A DNA stretch of 64,000 nt. Origin: Drosophila miranda. Taxonomy: Eukaryota; Arthropoda; Insecta; Diptera; Drosophilidae. A program made the translations under genes and the position numbers. The notes under the pieces are model-generated. The model was not told the origin of the DNA, searched no databases, and saw nothing but the letters and a program-made list of their open reading frames with translations. The stretch's first letter is position 1. The number at the start of each line of letters is the position of its first letter. This document shows positions 50,376 through 63,554 of the stretch, in pieces. The DNA is taken from the NCBI RefSeq assembly GCF_003369915.1, contig NC_046674.1:23067657-23131656 (forward strand), read 5' to 3'.

Positions 50376-53300
50376 TTTGGTGACCCCGACCTTGGTCATC
50401 CTTTCAAACTGTCAGACAAGCTACAGTGAAAGGATTCGATCTGGACATCAGATTGAAGCAGTCAACAGGACATCTTCAATAAAAATTTGGCATCAGGCCA
50501 TACACTTACGGTAGCATCTCCTACCAATAAGTATCACTTTGGCAAATCTGACATATTCAGGTTATCAGCCAACAGAAAAACAGCTATAGAATTCGATTAC
50601 CACCAAGGTAATCAATTTTTGTTGTTCCGTGCGTTCCATAGATTGGAAACAGCACAAATCCCTCCATCCAACACATCACCTGTACTATTACCTTTCTGAC
50701 CGACAACGGTTGCGATTCGGAGCGTATCCAGCTGCAAAGCAAATAAAACACTCCCAACGGGTCAGAAGTAATAAGTACAAACAGATAGAATGGATACACA
50801 TATGGAGGCAGAAGCTGCCGCTACAATGGCAATGGATGTGCAGCAAGAGATTGGTGAGGAAATATCGAGGTGCATTCGGAACTTTAAAAAAGATTCCCAA
50901 GAACGAAAGCAAACGGCCTCTTATTTTCAAGCCAAAATATCAGCACTCGAAAATGCGTGGAATCGCTTCAACAAAAACGACTCCAAACTTCGCGATACAG
51001 ACAAAACGGATGAATACGTAAAATTCCGTGAAGACTTACGTACAACATGTAAGCAATACATTACGATTTTTACCGAATGCATGGATAAGCTATCACAGAC
51101 GTCTAGTGCTCGTGGGGAACGTCAAATCGTCCCTAAAGAAAAGCATGAGAAACCTTCAGTAGGTCCCAAAGAAAGCGATCTGATCCAGCAGTCCTCGAAG
51201 GATTACAGAAAACTGCTTTCACTATGTCGCCGACAAAAGGCCATAGTAGAGTCCGTTAAACGCAATCTGAAACAACTTTCAGAGGCGGAAGGACGCACAT
51301 CAAGTGATTTGATAAAATCACTATGGACTCAAGCGCAGGAAGTCCACTTCACAATTCATGAGGAATACGAGGACCCAGTGGAAGGAGGATATGACATGGA
51401 ATCCTACCTAACACTGGAAAGTAAGGTCCAAAGAGCATTGGCAAAATCAGCCGCACCAAACACGGATAACATGCAGCTTCCACGCATCAGCATCCCAAAG
51501 TTTGATGGGGATCTATTAAAGTGGACCCAGTTCTTCGATCTGTTCTCATGCATGGTGCATGAGACCAACATGCCTACGGTGAAAAAGATGTGGTATCTTA
51601 AAACCACCGTTACCGGCGAGGCAGAAAGATTGATTCGACATATCGATCTAAAGGAAGAAAATTATGATGCCGCTTGGGAAATACTAGTTGACGCATACAA
51701 CAATCCCAGAGATGTTTCGAACACGGTACTGAACCGCTTCCTCAATCACCAAACAATTAATGACGATCCCAAGTCATTAAAAGAGTTGTATATAACAACC
51801 ATAGAATCCCTTGCATCACTAAAGGGATTGGGCATCAATATATCTACATGGGATCCGATATTGATTGCCACCCTTCAGCCCTGGGGGAGTCGTTGGAAAC
51901 CGCAACAAAAAGATTCCTAGCGTTGGAGCGGCGAAGCTCACCAGAAACTTGGAAGAGTTATGTGGACTTCATAGAAGAGTATGAAGGACTAGGACATATG
52001 AAGATGGTGCCAGCATCAAAAGTTCCCAAAAAGGCACTACTTCATTCCACATCATTGTGTACTCAAACCTGAAAGCACCACCACAAAGCTTCGGGTAGTA
52101 TTCGATGCCTCATGCAAATCAACAAGCGGGAAATCTTTGAACGACATTCTGCAGGCTGGACCCACCGTTCAGAGCGAACTTATGTCCATTCTGCTACGAT
52201 TTCGAATTCATAAGTACGTATTCACAGCGGACATAGAAAAGATGTACCGGCAAGTGTGGATGAACCCGGAGGATCAATTCTATCAGATGATAGTCTGGAG
52301 AAACAATCCATCCGAAGAGATCAGGTACTATCGCCTGAAAACAGTAACATATGGGACAACAGCTGCTCCGTTCCTAGCAACGAAATGTCTGGATCATTTG
52401 GCAATACAATACAAAGACAGACTACCAGTAGGATCAACAACATTAAAAACCGATTTCTATGTTGACGACTGTCTAACTGGAGCAAACACGATTCCAGAGG
52501 CAATTCATGTTCGACAAGAACTAAATAAAATATTGCTACCGTCCGGATTCAAATTGCGCAAGTGGTGCTCCAACAATGAGCAACTTCTCCAAGGAATCCC
52601 CAAAGAGGATACTGTAACCGATGTAAAACTAGGAGAGACACTAGAGCACTACAGCGTGAAAACTCTGGGTCTCATCTGGATGCCGAAGAAGGATACATTG
52701 TGTGGACGAACACAGAAAAGCCAGGCTACACGCATCACCAAACGGGTGGTATGTTCCGAACTGGCCCAAATCTTTGACCCACTAGGACTCTTTGCACCGG
52801 TGGTAGTAAAGGCAAAAATCTTCATGCAACAACTTTGGGAGCTCAAACTGGATTGGGATGACGAATTACCGTTACAACACCAAACCGAATGGAAAGAATA
52901 CCGGGACGACTACAAACATTGAACAAAATGCAAGTTCCCCGGCATATCTACGATGGTAAAACTCCAGTTACCCAAGAACTCCATACGTTTGTAGATGCAT
53001 CTGAACGAGCATATGGCGCAGCTGTATATGTACGCGCTACATACAAAAACAACCAAGTGTCAGTAAGACTGCTCTGTTCGAAATCACGTGTGGCGCCGAC
53101 AGCCAAACAATCGCTACCACGGTTAGAACTTTGTGCTGCAGTCCTCGGTGCCGAGCTCACAAACCGAGTCCGACAGGATCTGCACATGGACATTAACACG
53201 GTTTCAGGATGGTGTTGGAGTGATTCCACCGTTGTGTTATCCTGGATAAACGCATCGTCATCAACATACCATACCTTTGTGGCAAATCGAATAGCCAAAA

Positions 53301-55003
53301 TCCAGGCATTAACAAACCAGTCACAATGGCGTCACGTGTCATCGGCCAACAACGCAGCCGATGTCCTGTCGAGAGGAATCGCAGCGAGCAGACTGGCAGA
53401 TCACAATCTGTGGTTATATGGACCATTATTCCTGCACGGATCTCGAGACAACTGGACGAAGGCACCCAACATAGAACCCAGCAATCTTGAGAGAAAAGCT
53501 AAACATGTAAGCTTGCCACGCCCGCACTATAATCCTGCGAACCATACAACAAGTCGAGTTTACAGCAGAGTTAAAACAGTTCCAACGCTATAAGACTGTG
53601 GATAGAAAGAGCTCGATCATATCGTTATCTCCCTTCCTAGGAGACGATGGCCTCATCCGAGTTGGTGGTAGACTTGAAGAAGCTCTACTTCCATACAACG
53701 CAAAACACCCAGTTTTGCTGCCTTACAATGACCCAATCGTCAAAATGATCTTGCGGGAGCTACATGAGGAGAACATGCATTGTGGTGCTCAAGCATTAAG
53801 GGCAATCGCAAGACAACAATATTGGATTATCAATGACAAGACAATGGCTAGAAGCATCATCCACAGCTGTGTTAGATGCACCAAGGCTAGACCAAAGCTG
53901 ATGCACCAGATCATGGGCAATCTCCCAGCACAACGAGTCACACAAGCACGCCCGTTTCTTAATGCAGGCGTCGACTACTGTGGACCAATCTCGATCCACC
54001 ATAAGATCCGAGGGAAAAGACCAGGGAAAAGGCATACATCGCCGTGTTCTGCTGCTTTTCCACAAAGGCAGTACACCTGGAGCTGTTAAGCGACCTGACC
54101 ACAGATGCATTCTTGGCCGCCCTGCGTCGATTCTTAAGCAGACGTGGGAAGTGCCAAACTATTCATTGCGACAATGCAACGAACTTTGTGGGTGCAAACA
54201 ACCAGCTTAAAGAATTAGAAGACTGTATATTCAGCTCAAAGGCAAGTGCTCTGATCACGAATCATTGCAACAAAAAACAAGTGGATTTTAAATTCATTCC
54301 TCCCAGGGCTCCATCGTTTGGCGGCCTCTGGGAAGCGGCGGTAAAATCAGCAAAAAAGCTGTTGATAACAACCACCAACACAGCCTCATTGACATTTGAA
54401 GAACTAAACACAGTGATAATCGAAATTAAAGCAATTCTCAATTCTCGACCCATCACTCCAATGTCAAATGATCCCACTGATACAACAGCGCTCACCCCAG
54501 GACACTTCTTGATTGGTGAACCATTGACAACGCCTCCTGACGTCAATACTGATCAACAAGGAAGAACATTGGTCAAGCGCTGGGAATTGGTATCGCGCCT
54601 AAAGCATTCATTCTGGAAACAATGGTCTACAGAATACCTCCAAGAATTGCAAGCTCGGCATAAATGGAAGACCGCTTCACCAAACGTACCTGAAGGATTA
54701 TTAGTTTTGGTTAAGGAAGACAACCTTCCTGTAATGAAGTGGCCAATGGTTCGCATCATTAAGACATATCCTGGACAGGACAACCACGTACGAGTGGTTG
54801 ACGTTAAGACAGCATCTGGCGTATACAAGCGCCCTATCACTCGTCTAGCGCCGCTCTTTCCAGAAGATGTGGCAATCAAACGTTCCCACAACGTGATCAG
54901 TGACACCACGGAGATTGATGAGCCACCCACACAGCGAACAACAAAATTGTCACCTACATTAACATCAACAGATGGGCAACCTGACGTATACTACGGGAAA
55001 AAA
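49924..55003 (+). mobile_element. BEL/Pao-type LTR-retrotransposon, copy in unit 1 (broken fossil)
   Basis: A 452-base LTR (TGTT...AACA, 49924-50375) is followed by TTTGGTGACCCCGACC, the primer-site region typical of BEL elements. Then come a gag-like region with the DUF1759-type domain (about 50.8-51.9 kb), reverse transcriptase and RNase H (about 52.1-53.5 kb; VDDCLTG, HTFVDASERAYGAAVYVRA), and integrase (about 53.6-54.9 kb; HCGAQALRAIARQQYWI). It is broken in several places, about three to five, and I see an LTR at its left end only. Its right end runs directly into polo 3' flanking DNA. It inserted before the tandem duplication, because both copies share its structure. Orientation is opposite to polo. 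Confidence 0.92.
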
Positions 55004-55760
55004 CACTGTATTTAAAGTCTTTTTTTTATATCCGATCTTTCTCTATACCTCCAAAAAAAAAATTACCACGATACTTACACCTGAACTGCGATAAATTGTT
55101 TCAAGTTTCCTAATTCGTGCGTCAGCCGAAACAATAGAAATTTGGCCGACGGTACTCAGAAAACAGAAATATAATACATAAGACATTCCTAGAATCAATT
55201 TGAGACGTAAAATCTTCCAATTTGAATAATTTGAGAAGCATTGTATTTATTACTACAGTGGTTCAAATTTTATTAGCTTAGGTAAAAATACAAAAGAAAT
55301 GTTTACTCCCAAACCGCAGGGTTCTAATAGTTAACATCCATGTTTTGTTTGTTGTTTTTTCTACACAAATGTTCGAATTGTTGAAATGATGCGTGGGCGA
55401 TCGAGGATTACTTGTAATTTCTAAAAGTATACATTTATTTTTATTTATTAATAATTTCTTTCGATATTCGTGTACGAAAATATTTGAACAGATATAAACG
55501 TTAAACAGGGAACTAAAGTGGAATGCAAAAACAAACAAAAAAAAAAACGTTAAACAGTAAATACAAATTTGGACAGAAACTACGATTGTGGGAAAGAATT
55601 GGCGTGGGAACAGATGAATGGGGAATTGGTGATATTTTAAGTCGACCCCGAGGGTTAGGTTGGGTTGGCTAAGGCGTTCGTGATTTAGCTTAAACTAACA
55701 TTTTGCCTTAGAATGATAGTCCGCTGGTAGGTTGTGGAGATGGTGAACATCATCCAACAA

Positions 55761-58036
55761 TTAAAGAAACATCTTCTCCAGCATTTTTCTAAGTTTTTCT
55801 TGGGCATAGCGTATCTTTTGATATAAATCTTTGGACACACCGTTCTCCACGATGGTCGAGAAGCGATATGTGCGGAAGTTCTTCTCGTGATCCATGTATG
55901 TAATGGCACTCATACGCGGACAAAGAATGAGCTTCATGTGATCCGAAAAATTAAGCTGAAATCAGGAATAGTTTTGGTTAATTTCTATTAGTCGGGAGAG
56001 CATTTACTAAATTTGTGTAGCTACCTGTACGGAACCGTTGGTAAGATGCATGACCACAGCACACGTTGTGCGGAACCAGGAGTGCAAATGGGGCATACGC
56101 GATATCTGATCACTCTCAATGTTCACATTATTGGCTCCAGCCTTCACGAGATGCTCGATCATGTAACGCTTGAAGTAGGAAAGCAGCTTCATCTTTTTAT
56201 CAAGCGTCTTGCAGTAATCGGTCGTAGTCATGTAGCTCTCCTTTCCGTCCTTGTCTATGAAGTGGACGTTGATCTGGTTCGGAAGCAGAATCAATTTGGT
56301 TGTGTCGTTGAACATAACGCCAATGCCCTCATCACAGAGCTGATAACCGAAGCCGTATTTGTCACTGTAGTCGACCCATTTGGATATCCAGAAGACCGGC
56401 TGTGCTGCAGGATCGGTATTCTCATCCCCGAGATTGCCTTGCAGTATGCGCGGCTGTAAGCACGAGATGATTAATAATTATTTAACAGATACAATCACTG
56501 CAATGATTACAAACCTTGTTGTTGATCAGATTGGTGAGCTGCTGGTGCAAGCTCTCAATGTCGCTGCGGTAGTCTTCGTTGTGGCGGCACACCTGGGCCA
56601 AGGCAGTGATGGCGTCGTGCAAGTTGGTATTGAGGAATGTTGACTCCAGACGAGTATCATCCCTAATGCCGTTCATCTCCATCAGCGGCTTGCGATGAAT
56701 GGAGTCTTCAATGGTGTCGTTGATGCCAATTCGCGGAGCCATAGTTAGGCAAGAGCTTGGCAAGAACGTTGGCACCTTCGAGCCCTTCAGGAAGTCGTAG
56801 TTCAGCAACTGGCCAATTGCTGGGCGGCTCTCAGGGTTCGGCTGGAGCATGGAGATCACCATATCAGCAGCAGGTTTTCTCAAGTAGCTTGGCACTCTGT
56901 ACTCGCACTTCTTGATCTTTGAATAAGTGTCCTTCAGCGTTTTGGTCTCAAACGGGGGTTGGCCGTTTGGACGCAGCCAATGGACCATATGTCCACTTCG
57001 AACGAATGCCCCTTTTTGGTGAGAATTTCTGGGGCAATGTAGTTTGGGGTGCCGCACAGAGTCTTCTTGCGTTCGCCCTCATATTCGATGCGAGTGGCTA
57101 GGCCAAAGTCGCCAATCTTCACGTGCAGCATATCGTTCAAGAACAGGTTTCCTAGCTTCAAGTCGCGATGGATAATGCGGTTGTCGTGCAGATACTTGAC
57201 GCCTTGGATGATCTGGTAAATGTAGTAGCGGCACTCGAACTCCGTGATGCTTTTCCAGCGCTTGTGCAGCTCCATCATCGACTGAGTGGCAAAAAGGCGG
57301 GATCCATTAGTTCGGAAGAACGCATGCTATGCTGAATTTCCGGCGTACTTACCCGCTTCTTGCAAAGCTCCAGGACAATGTAAATGTTCTGGACATCCTC
57401 GAAATAGCTATGGAACTTCACTATGTTGGGATGATTGAGACTACGATGAATGGTAATCTCCTGAGCGGTCTTCTCCTTCTGGTTGTGCTTGATCATCAGC
57501 TTCTTTGATACGATTTTGCCGGCAAAAACATCGTCGGTCTCCACATCGATGATTTCGTAGCACTTGGCAAAGCCGCCCTGCACAAGCAATTGCAAAACAT
57601 CTCATTATAGCCACAATTTTTTACTAAATAATTGTAAATTGAATGCGACGCGCCAAAAAAAAAAGAATGTACGTTTGCATGCATGTATGTGGCTGGGCCG
57701 TCACTTCTTTGACAACTCTACCAGGCACACACACGCACGCGTTCACACATAAAACAGTGGAAGGGTGCCAAAGGAAACTGAGGCGAAAATAGATGTAAGC
57801 CGCATGCTTGTATGTGTTGGTTTGCATGCCCTTACATACATATGTGTATGCCCAGCGCTGTGAGGCTGCGCAGAGTTGTTAAAATGTGCATGAGGATTCC
57901 CTAGAACACAATGATCCACTTCTGGGGCAAGTCTTACCTTTCCAAAGAAGCGCATACGCTTATACGTCCTGCGTTGATTGGAGTCGAAGAGACGATCCGG
58001 TATATCTGTGCTTTTATCCTCCGGTTTTGCGGCCAT
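55761..58036 (-). pseudogene. polo: polo kinase, copy 2 (damaged)
   Basis: Exons 57938-58036, 57353-57577, 56515-57281, 56025-56453 and 55761-55955. Here the catalytic Asn is present (HRDLKLGN, 57147-57149), and exon 4 has its full 429 bases, so the polo-box domain reads intact. But near 56963-56976 a segment coding GCVMYTLLVG in copy 1 is replaced by a shorter unrelated stretch with a net loss of 13 bases (exon 3 is 767 bases against 780), which shifts the frame inside the kinase C-lobe. Arg117 is Trp (HKRWKS against HKRRKS), and PLFW reads PVFW. No complete Polo can be read from this copy. Confidence 0.85.
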
Positions 58037-58502
58037 TTTGCTCTGATGTCCCTTTGCCTTGGCGTTCACTCGAAACACAAAAAACTTCCTCGCCTTCGCG
58101 TTGATGCAAAATCCGCTCTGTACACACCACGTCCAGTTAAATGCGTTCCCAAAGATACAATTTAAGATTAATGCAAATGCCAAGACACAAATGATCACTC
58201 GCAGACTATGCCTATGCCCACCGACACCACTCACAATTCAAAGTTCACGAAAAATAGCCACAAAGCGGAGAACGCGCCGAAACCGTTCGATTTAAATGCC
58301 AATGAAAATTAGTGATGTGCGCTGTACATAAATCGAGCTATAATAAATTTTAGTAGATGAATTTTTATATACTTGTGAGACTGATAAGTCAACGCAACTA
58401 CTTTTCTGAAATCAGAGCACTCTATTTTGTTCAGTTGCAGAAATATGCTTAAGTAATAGTTTATAATACCCGTCGGCATAACACAGTGGCACCGTGACAC
58501 AG

Positions 58503-58955
58503 TGTTCTATTTAACATGTAATATAATACCTCATGACAACACACTGGCCACTGCAGTGAGTTCTGCTGACAATGCACTCTCTCCGCAGATGGCAAAGACA
58601 GCGGGGCAGTTGCTGACCATCAAAATATCGCAATTGCCCACCAGACACTAAAATTATCCATAATACACAAAACATATATTTTACAGACTCAGCACTTTTG
58701 TATCTTTTATCACCTATAAATAAGAATCAGTTTTATCAATAAAATCAGTATCAGAAACAGTACCATAACTGCCTGTCACTCATCTTCCATCGCAATCATC
58801 AGAGGCTGTCGCCGTGTCTTCAGACCCTCCCTTGCGCACCGTAGGATACCCACTCCGCAGTCCAACTGGTTCAAGTTCTAGTTGCGACGACCAAACTGTA
58901 GACGGTTTATGTACCGTATGCAACCCAGCTTCCTATACACACACACACATTAACA
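58503..58955 (+). repeat. 5' LTR of the BEL/Pao element, unit 2
   Basis: 453 bases with the same ends as the unit 1 LTR. It differs from it at a handful of positions. Confidence 0.75.
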
Positions 58956-61900
58956 TTTGGTGACCCCGACCTTGGTCATCCTTTCAAACTGTCAGACAAG
59001 CTACAGTGAAAGGATTCGATCTGGACATCAGATTGAAGCAGTCAACAGGACATCTTCAATAAAAATTTGGCATCAGGCTATACACTTACGGTAGCATCTC
59101 CTACCAATAAGTATCACTTTGGCAAATCTGACATATTCAGGTTATCAGCCAACAGAAAAACAGCTATAGAATTCGATTACCACCAAGGTAATCAATTTTT
59201 GTTGTTCCGTGCGTTCCATAGATTGGAAACAGCACAAATCCCTCCATCCAACACATCACCTGTACTATTACCTTTCTGACCGACAACGGTTGCGATTCGG
59301 AGCGTATCCAGCTGCAAAGCAAATAAAACACTCCCAACGGGTCAGAAGTAATAAGTACAAACAGATAGAATGGATACACATATGGAGGCAGAAGCTGCCG
59401 CTACAATGGCAATGGATGTGCAGCAAGAGATTGGTGAGGAAATATCGAGGTGCATTCGGAACTTTAAAAAAGATTCCCAAGAACGAAAGCAAACGGCCTC
59501 TTATTTTCAAGCCAAAATATCAGCACTCGAAAATGCGTGGAATCGCTTTAACAAAAACGACTCCAAACTTCGCGATACAGACAAAACGGATGAATACGTA
59601 AAATTCCGTGAAGACTTACGTACAACATGTAAGCAATACATTACGATTTTTACCGAATGCTCGTGGGGAACGTCAAATCGTCCCTAAAGAAAAGCATGAG
59701 AAACCCTCAGTAGGTCCCAAAGAAAGCGATCTGATCCAGCAGTCCTCGAAGGATTACAGAAAACTGCTTTCACTATGTCGCCGACAAAAGGCCATAGTAG
59801 AGTCCGTTAAACGCAATCTGAAACAACTTTCAGAGGCGGAAGGACGCACATCAAGTGATTTGATAAAATCACTATGGACTCAAGCGCAGGAAGTCCACTT
59901 CACAATTCATGAGGAATACGAGGACCCAGTGGAAGGAGGATATGACATGGAATCCTACCTAACACTGGAAAGTAAGGTCCAAAGAGCATTGGCAAAATCA
60001 GCCGCACCAAACACGGATAACATGCAGCTTCCACGCATCAGCATCCCAAAGTTTGATGGGGATCTATTAAAGTGGACCCAGTTCTTCGATCTGTTCTCAT
60101 GCATGGTGCATGAGACCAACATGCCTACGGTGAAAAAGATGTGGTATCTTAAAACCACCGTTACCGGCGAGGCAGAAAGATTGATTCGACATATCGATCT
60201 AAAGGAAGAAAATTATGATGCCGCTTGGGAAATACTAGTTGACGCATACAACAATCCCAGAGATGTTTCGAACACGGTACTGAACCGCTTCCTCAATCAC
60301 CAAACAATTAATGACGATCCCAAGTCATTAAAAGAGTTGTATATAACAACCATAGAATCCCTTGCATCACTAAAGGGATTGGGCATCAATATATCTACAT
60401 GGGATCCGATATTGATTGCCACCCTTCAGCCCTGGGGAGTCGTTGGAAACCGCAACAAAAAGATTCCTAGCGTTGGAGCGGCGAAGCTCACCAGAAACTT
60501 GGAAGAGTTATGTGGACTTCATGGAAGAGTATGAAGGACTAGGACATATGAAGGTGGTGCCAGCATCAAAAGTTCCCAAAAAGGCACTACTTCATTCCAC
60601 ATCATTGTGTACTCAAACCTGAAAGCACCACCACAAAGCTTCGGGTAGTATTCGATGCCTCATGCAAATCAACAAGCGGGAAATCTTTGAACGACATTCT
60701 GCAGGCTGGACCCACCGTTCAGAGCGAACTTATGTCCATTCTGCTACGATTTCGAATTCATAAGTACGTATTCACAGCGGACATAGAAAAGATGTACCGG
60801 CAAGTGTGGATGAACCCGGAGGATCAATTCTATCAGATGATAGTCTGGAGAAACAATCCATCCGAAGAGATCAGGTACTATCGCCTGAAAACAGTAACAT
60901 ATGGGACAACAGCTGCTCCGTTCCTAGCAACGAAATGTCTGGATCATTTGGCAATACAATACAAAGACAGACTACCAGTAGGATCAACAACATTAAAAAC
61001 CGATTTCTATGTTGACGACTGTCTAACTGGAGCAAACACGATTCCAGAGGCAATTCATGTTCGACAAGAACTAAATAAAATATTGCTACCGTCCGGATTC
61101 AAATTGCGCAAGTGGTGCTCCAACAATGAGCAACTTCTCCAAGGAATCCCCAAAGAGGATACTGTAACCGATGTAAAACTAGGAGAGACACTAGAGCACT
61201 ACAGCGTGAAAACTCTGGGTCTCATCTGGATGCCGAAGAAGGATACATTGTGTGGACGAACACAGAAAAGCCAGGCTACACGCATCACCAAACGGGTGGT
61301 ATGTTCCGAACTGGCCCAAATCTTTGACCCACTAGGACTCTTTGCACCGGTGGTAGTAAAGGCAAAAATCTTCATGCAACAACTTTGGGAGCTCAAACTG
61401 GATTGGGATGACGAATTACCATTACAACACCAAACCGAATGGAAAGAATACCGGGACGACTTACAAACATTGAACAAAATGCAAGTTCCCCGGCATATCT
61501 ACGATGGTAAAACTCCAGTTACCCAAGAACTCCATACGTTTGTAGATGCATCAGAACGAGCATATGGCGCAGCTGTATATGTACGCGCTACATACAAAAA
61601 CAACCAAGTGTCAGTAAGACTGCTCTGTTCGAAATCACGTGTGGCGCCGACAGCCAAACAATCGCTACCACGGTTAGAACTTTGTGCTGCAGTCCTCGGT
61701 GCCGAGCTCACAAACCGAGTTCGACAGGATCTGCACATGGACATTAACACGGTTTTAGGATGGTGTTGGAGTGATTCCACCGTTGTGTTATCCTGGATAA
61801 ACGCATCGTCATCAACATACCATACCTTTGTGGCAAATCGAATAGCCAAAATCCAGGCATTAACAAACCAGTCACAATGGCGTCACGTGTCATCGGCCAA

Positions 61901-63554
61901 CAACGCAGCCGATGTCCTGTCGAGAGGAATCGCAGCGAGCAGACTGGCAGATCACAATCTGTGGTTATATGGACCATTATTCCTGCACGGATCTCGAGAC
62001 AACTGGACGAAGGCACCCAACATAGAACCCAGCAATCTTGAGAGAAAAGCTAAACATGTAAGCTTGCCACGCCCGCACTATAATCCTGCGAACCATACAA
62101 CAAGTCGAGTTTACAGCAGAGTTAAAACAGTTCCAACGCTATAAGACTGTGGATAGAAAGAGCTCGATCATATCGTTATCTCCCTTCCTAGGAGACGATG
62201 AGCTCATCCGAGTTGGTGGTAGACTTGAAGAAGCTCTACTTCCATACAACGCAAAACACCCAGTTTTGCTGCCTTACAATGACCCAATCGTCAAAATGAT
62301 CTTGCGGGAGCTACATGAGGAGAACATGCATTGTGGTGCTCAAGCATTAAGGGCAATCGCAAGACAACAATATTGGATTATCAATGACAAGACAATGGCT
62401 AGAAGCATCATCCACAGCTGTGTTAGATGCACCAAGGCTAGACCAAAGCTGATGCACCAGATCATGGGCAATCTCCCAGCACAACGAGTCACACAAGCAC
62501 GCCCGTTTCTTAATGCAGGCGTCGACTACTGTGGACCAATCTCGATCCACCATAAGATCCGAGGGAAAAGACCAGGGAAAAGGCATACATCGCCGTGTTC
62601 TGCTGCTTTTCCACAAAGGCAGTACACCTGGAGCTGGTAAGCGACCTGACCACAGATGCATTCTTGGCCGCCCTGCGTCGATTCTTAAGCAGACGTGGGA
62701 AGTGCCAAACTATTCATTGCGACAATGCAACGAACTTTGTGGGTGCAAACAACCAGCTTAAAGAATTAGAAGACTCTATATTCAGCTCAAAGGCAAGTGC
62801 TCTGATCACGAATCATTGCAACAAAAAACAAGTGGATTTTAAATTCATTCCTCCCAGGGCTCCATCGTTTGGCGGCCTCTGGGAAGCGGCGGTAAAATCA
62901 GAAAAAAAGCTGTTGATAACAACCACCAACACAGCCTCATTGACATTTGAAGAACTAAACACAGTGATAATCGAAATTAAAGCAATTCTCAATTCTCGAC
63001 CCATCACTCCAATGTCAAATGATCCCACTGATACAACAGCGCTCACCCCAGGACACTTCTTGATTGGTGAACCATTGACAACGCCTCCTGACGTCAATAC
63101 TGATCAACAAGGAAGAACATTGGTCAAGCGCTGGGAATTGGTATCGCGCCTAAAGCATTCATTCTGGAAACAATGGTCTACAGAATACCTCCAAGAATTG
63201 CAAGCTCGGCATAAATGGAAGACCGCTTCACCAAACGTACCTGAAGGATTATTAGTTTTGGTTAAGGAAGACAACCTTCCTGTAATGAAGTGGCCAATGG
63301 GTCGCATCATTAAGACATATCCTGGACAGGACAACCACGTACGAGTGGTTGACGTTAAGACAGCATCTGGCGTATACAAGCGCCCTATCACTCGTCTAGC
63401 GCCGCTCTTTCCAGAAGATGTGGCAATCAAACGTTCCCACAACGTGATCAGTGACACCACGGAGATTGATGAGCCACCCACACAGCGAACAACAAAATTG
63501 TCACCTACATTAACATCAACAGATGGGCAACCTGACGTATACTGCGGGAAAAAA
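58503..63554 (+). mobile_element. BEL/Pao-type LTR-retrotransposon, copy in unit 2 (broken fossil)
   Basis: The same element as in unit 1, carried along in the duplication: left LTR, primer-site region, gag-like part (about 59.4-60.5 kb), reverse transcriptase and RNase H (about 60.7-62.1 kb), integrase (about 62.2-63.5 kb). It is broken in about three or four places. Again an LTR is visible only at the left, and the right end joins polo 3' flanking DNA (unit 3). Confidence 0.92.

Larger units (their letters stand above)
46416..54969. repeat. Tandem unit 1 (polo + BEL/Pao element), about 8.55 kb
   Basis: Starting at AGATGGGCAACCTGACG (46416) the sequence recurs near-identically from 54970 and again from 63521. 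Offsets between matched points are 8551-8590 bases. Unit 1 differs from units 2 and 3 near its left end (for example it lacks about 30 bases near 46680 that both others have). The left neighbour of unit 1 is unique sequence, so this is the outer edge of the array. Confidence 0.95.
54970..63520. repeat. Tandem unit 2 (polo + BEL/Pao element), about 8.55 kb
   Basis: Nearly identical to unit 1 throughout genes, introns and element, with scattered single differences and a few short indels. By eye divergence is well under one percent. The low divergence implies a recent duplication or ongoing homogenisation. Confidence 0.95.

Noticed and set aside
46416-63520. Units 1 and 2 as two alleles wrongly placed in tandem
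   Set aside because: Not excluded, but the presence of the start of a third unit and the head-to-tail joins through the element make a real array more likely; listed as a check instead.
49924-63554. BEL/Pao copies as active elements
   Set aside because: Both are broken in several places and show an LTR only at the left end, so they are treated as fossils copied passively with polo.
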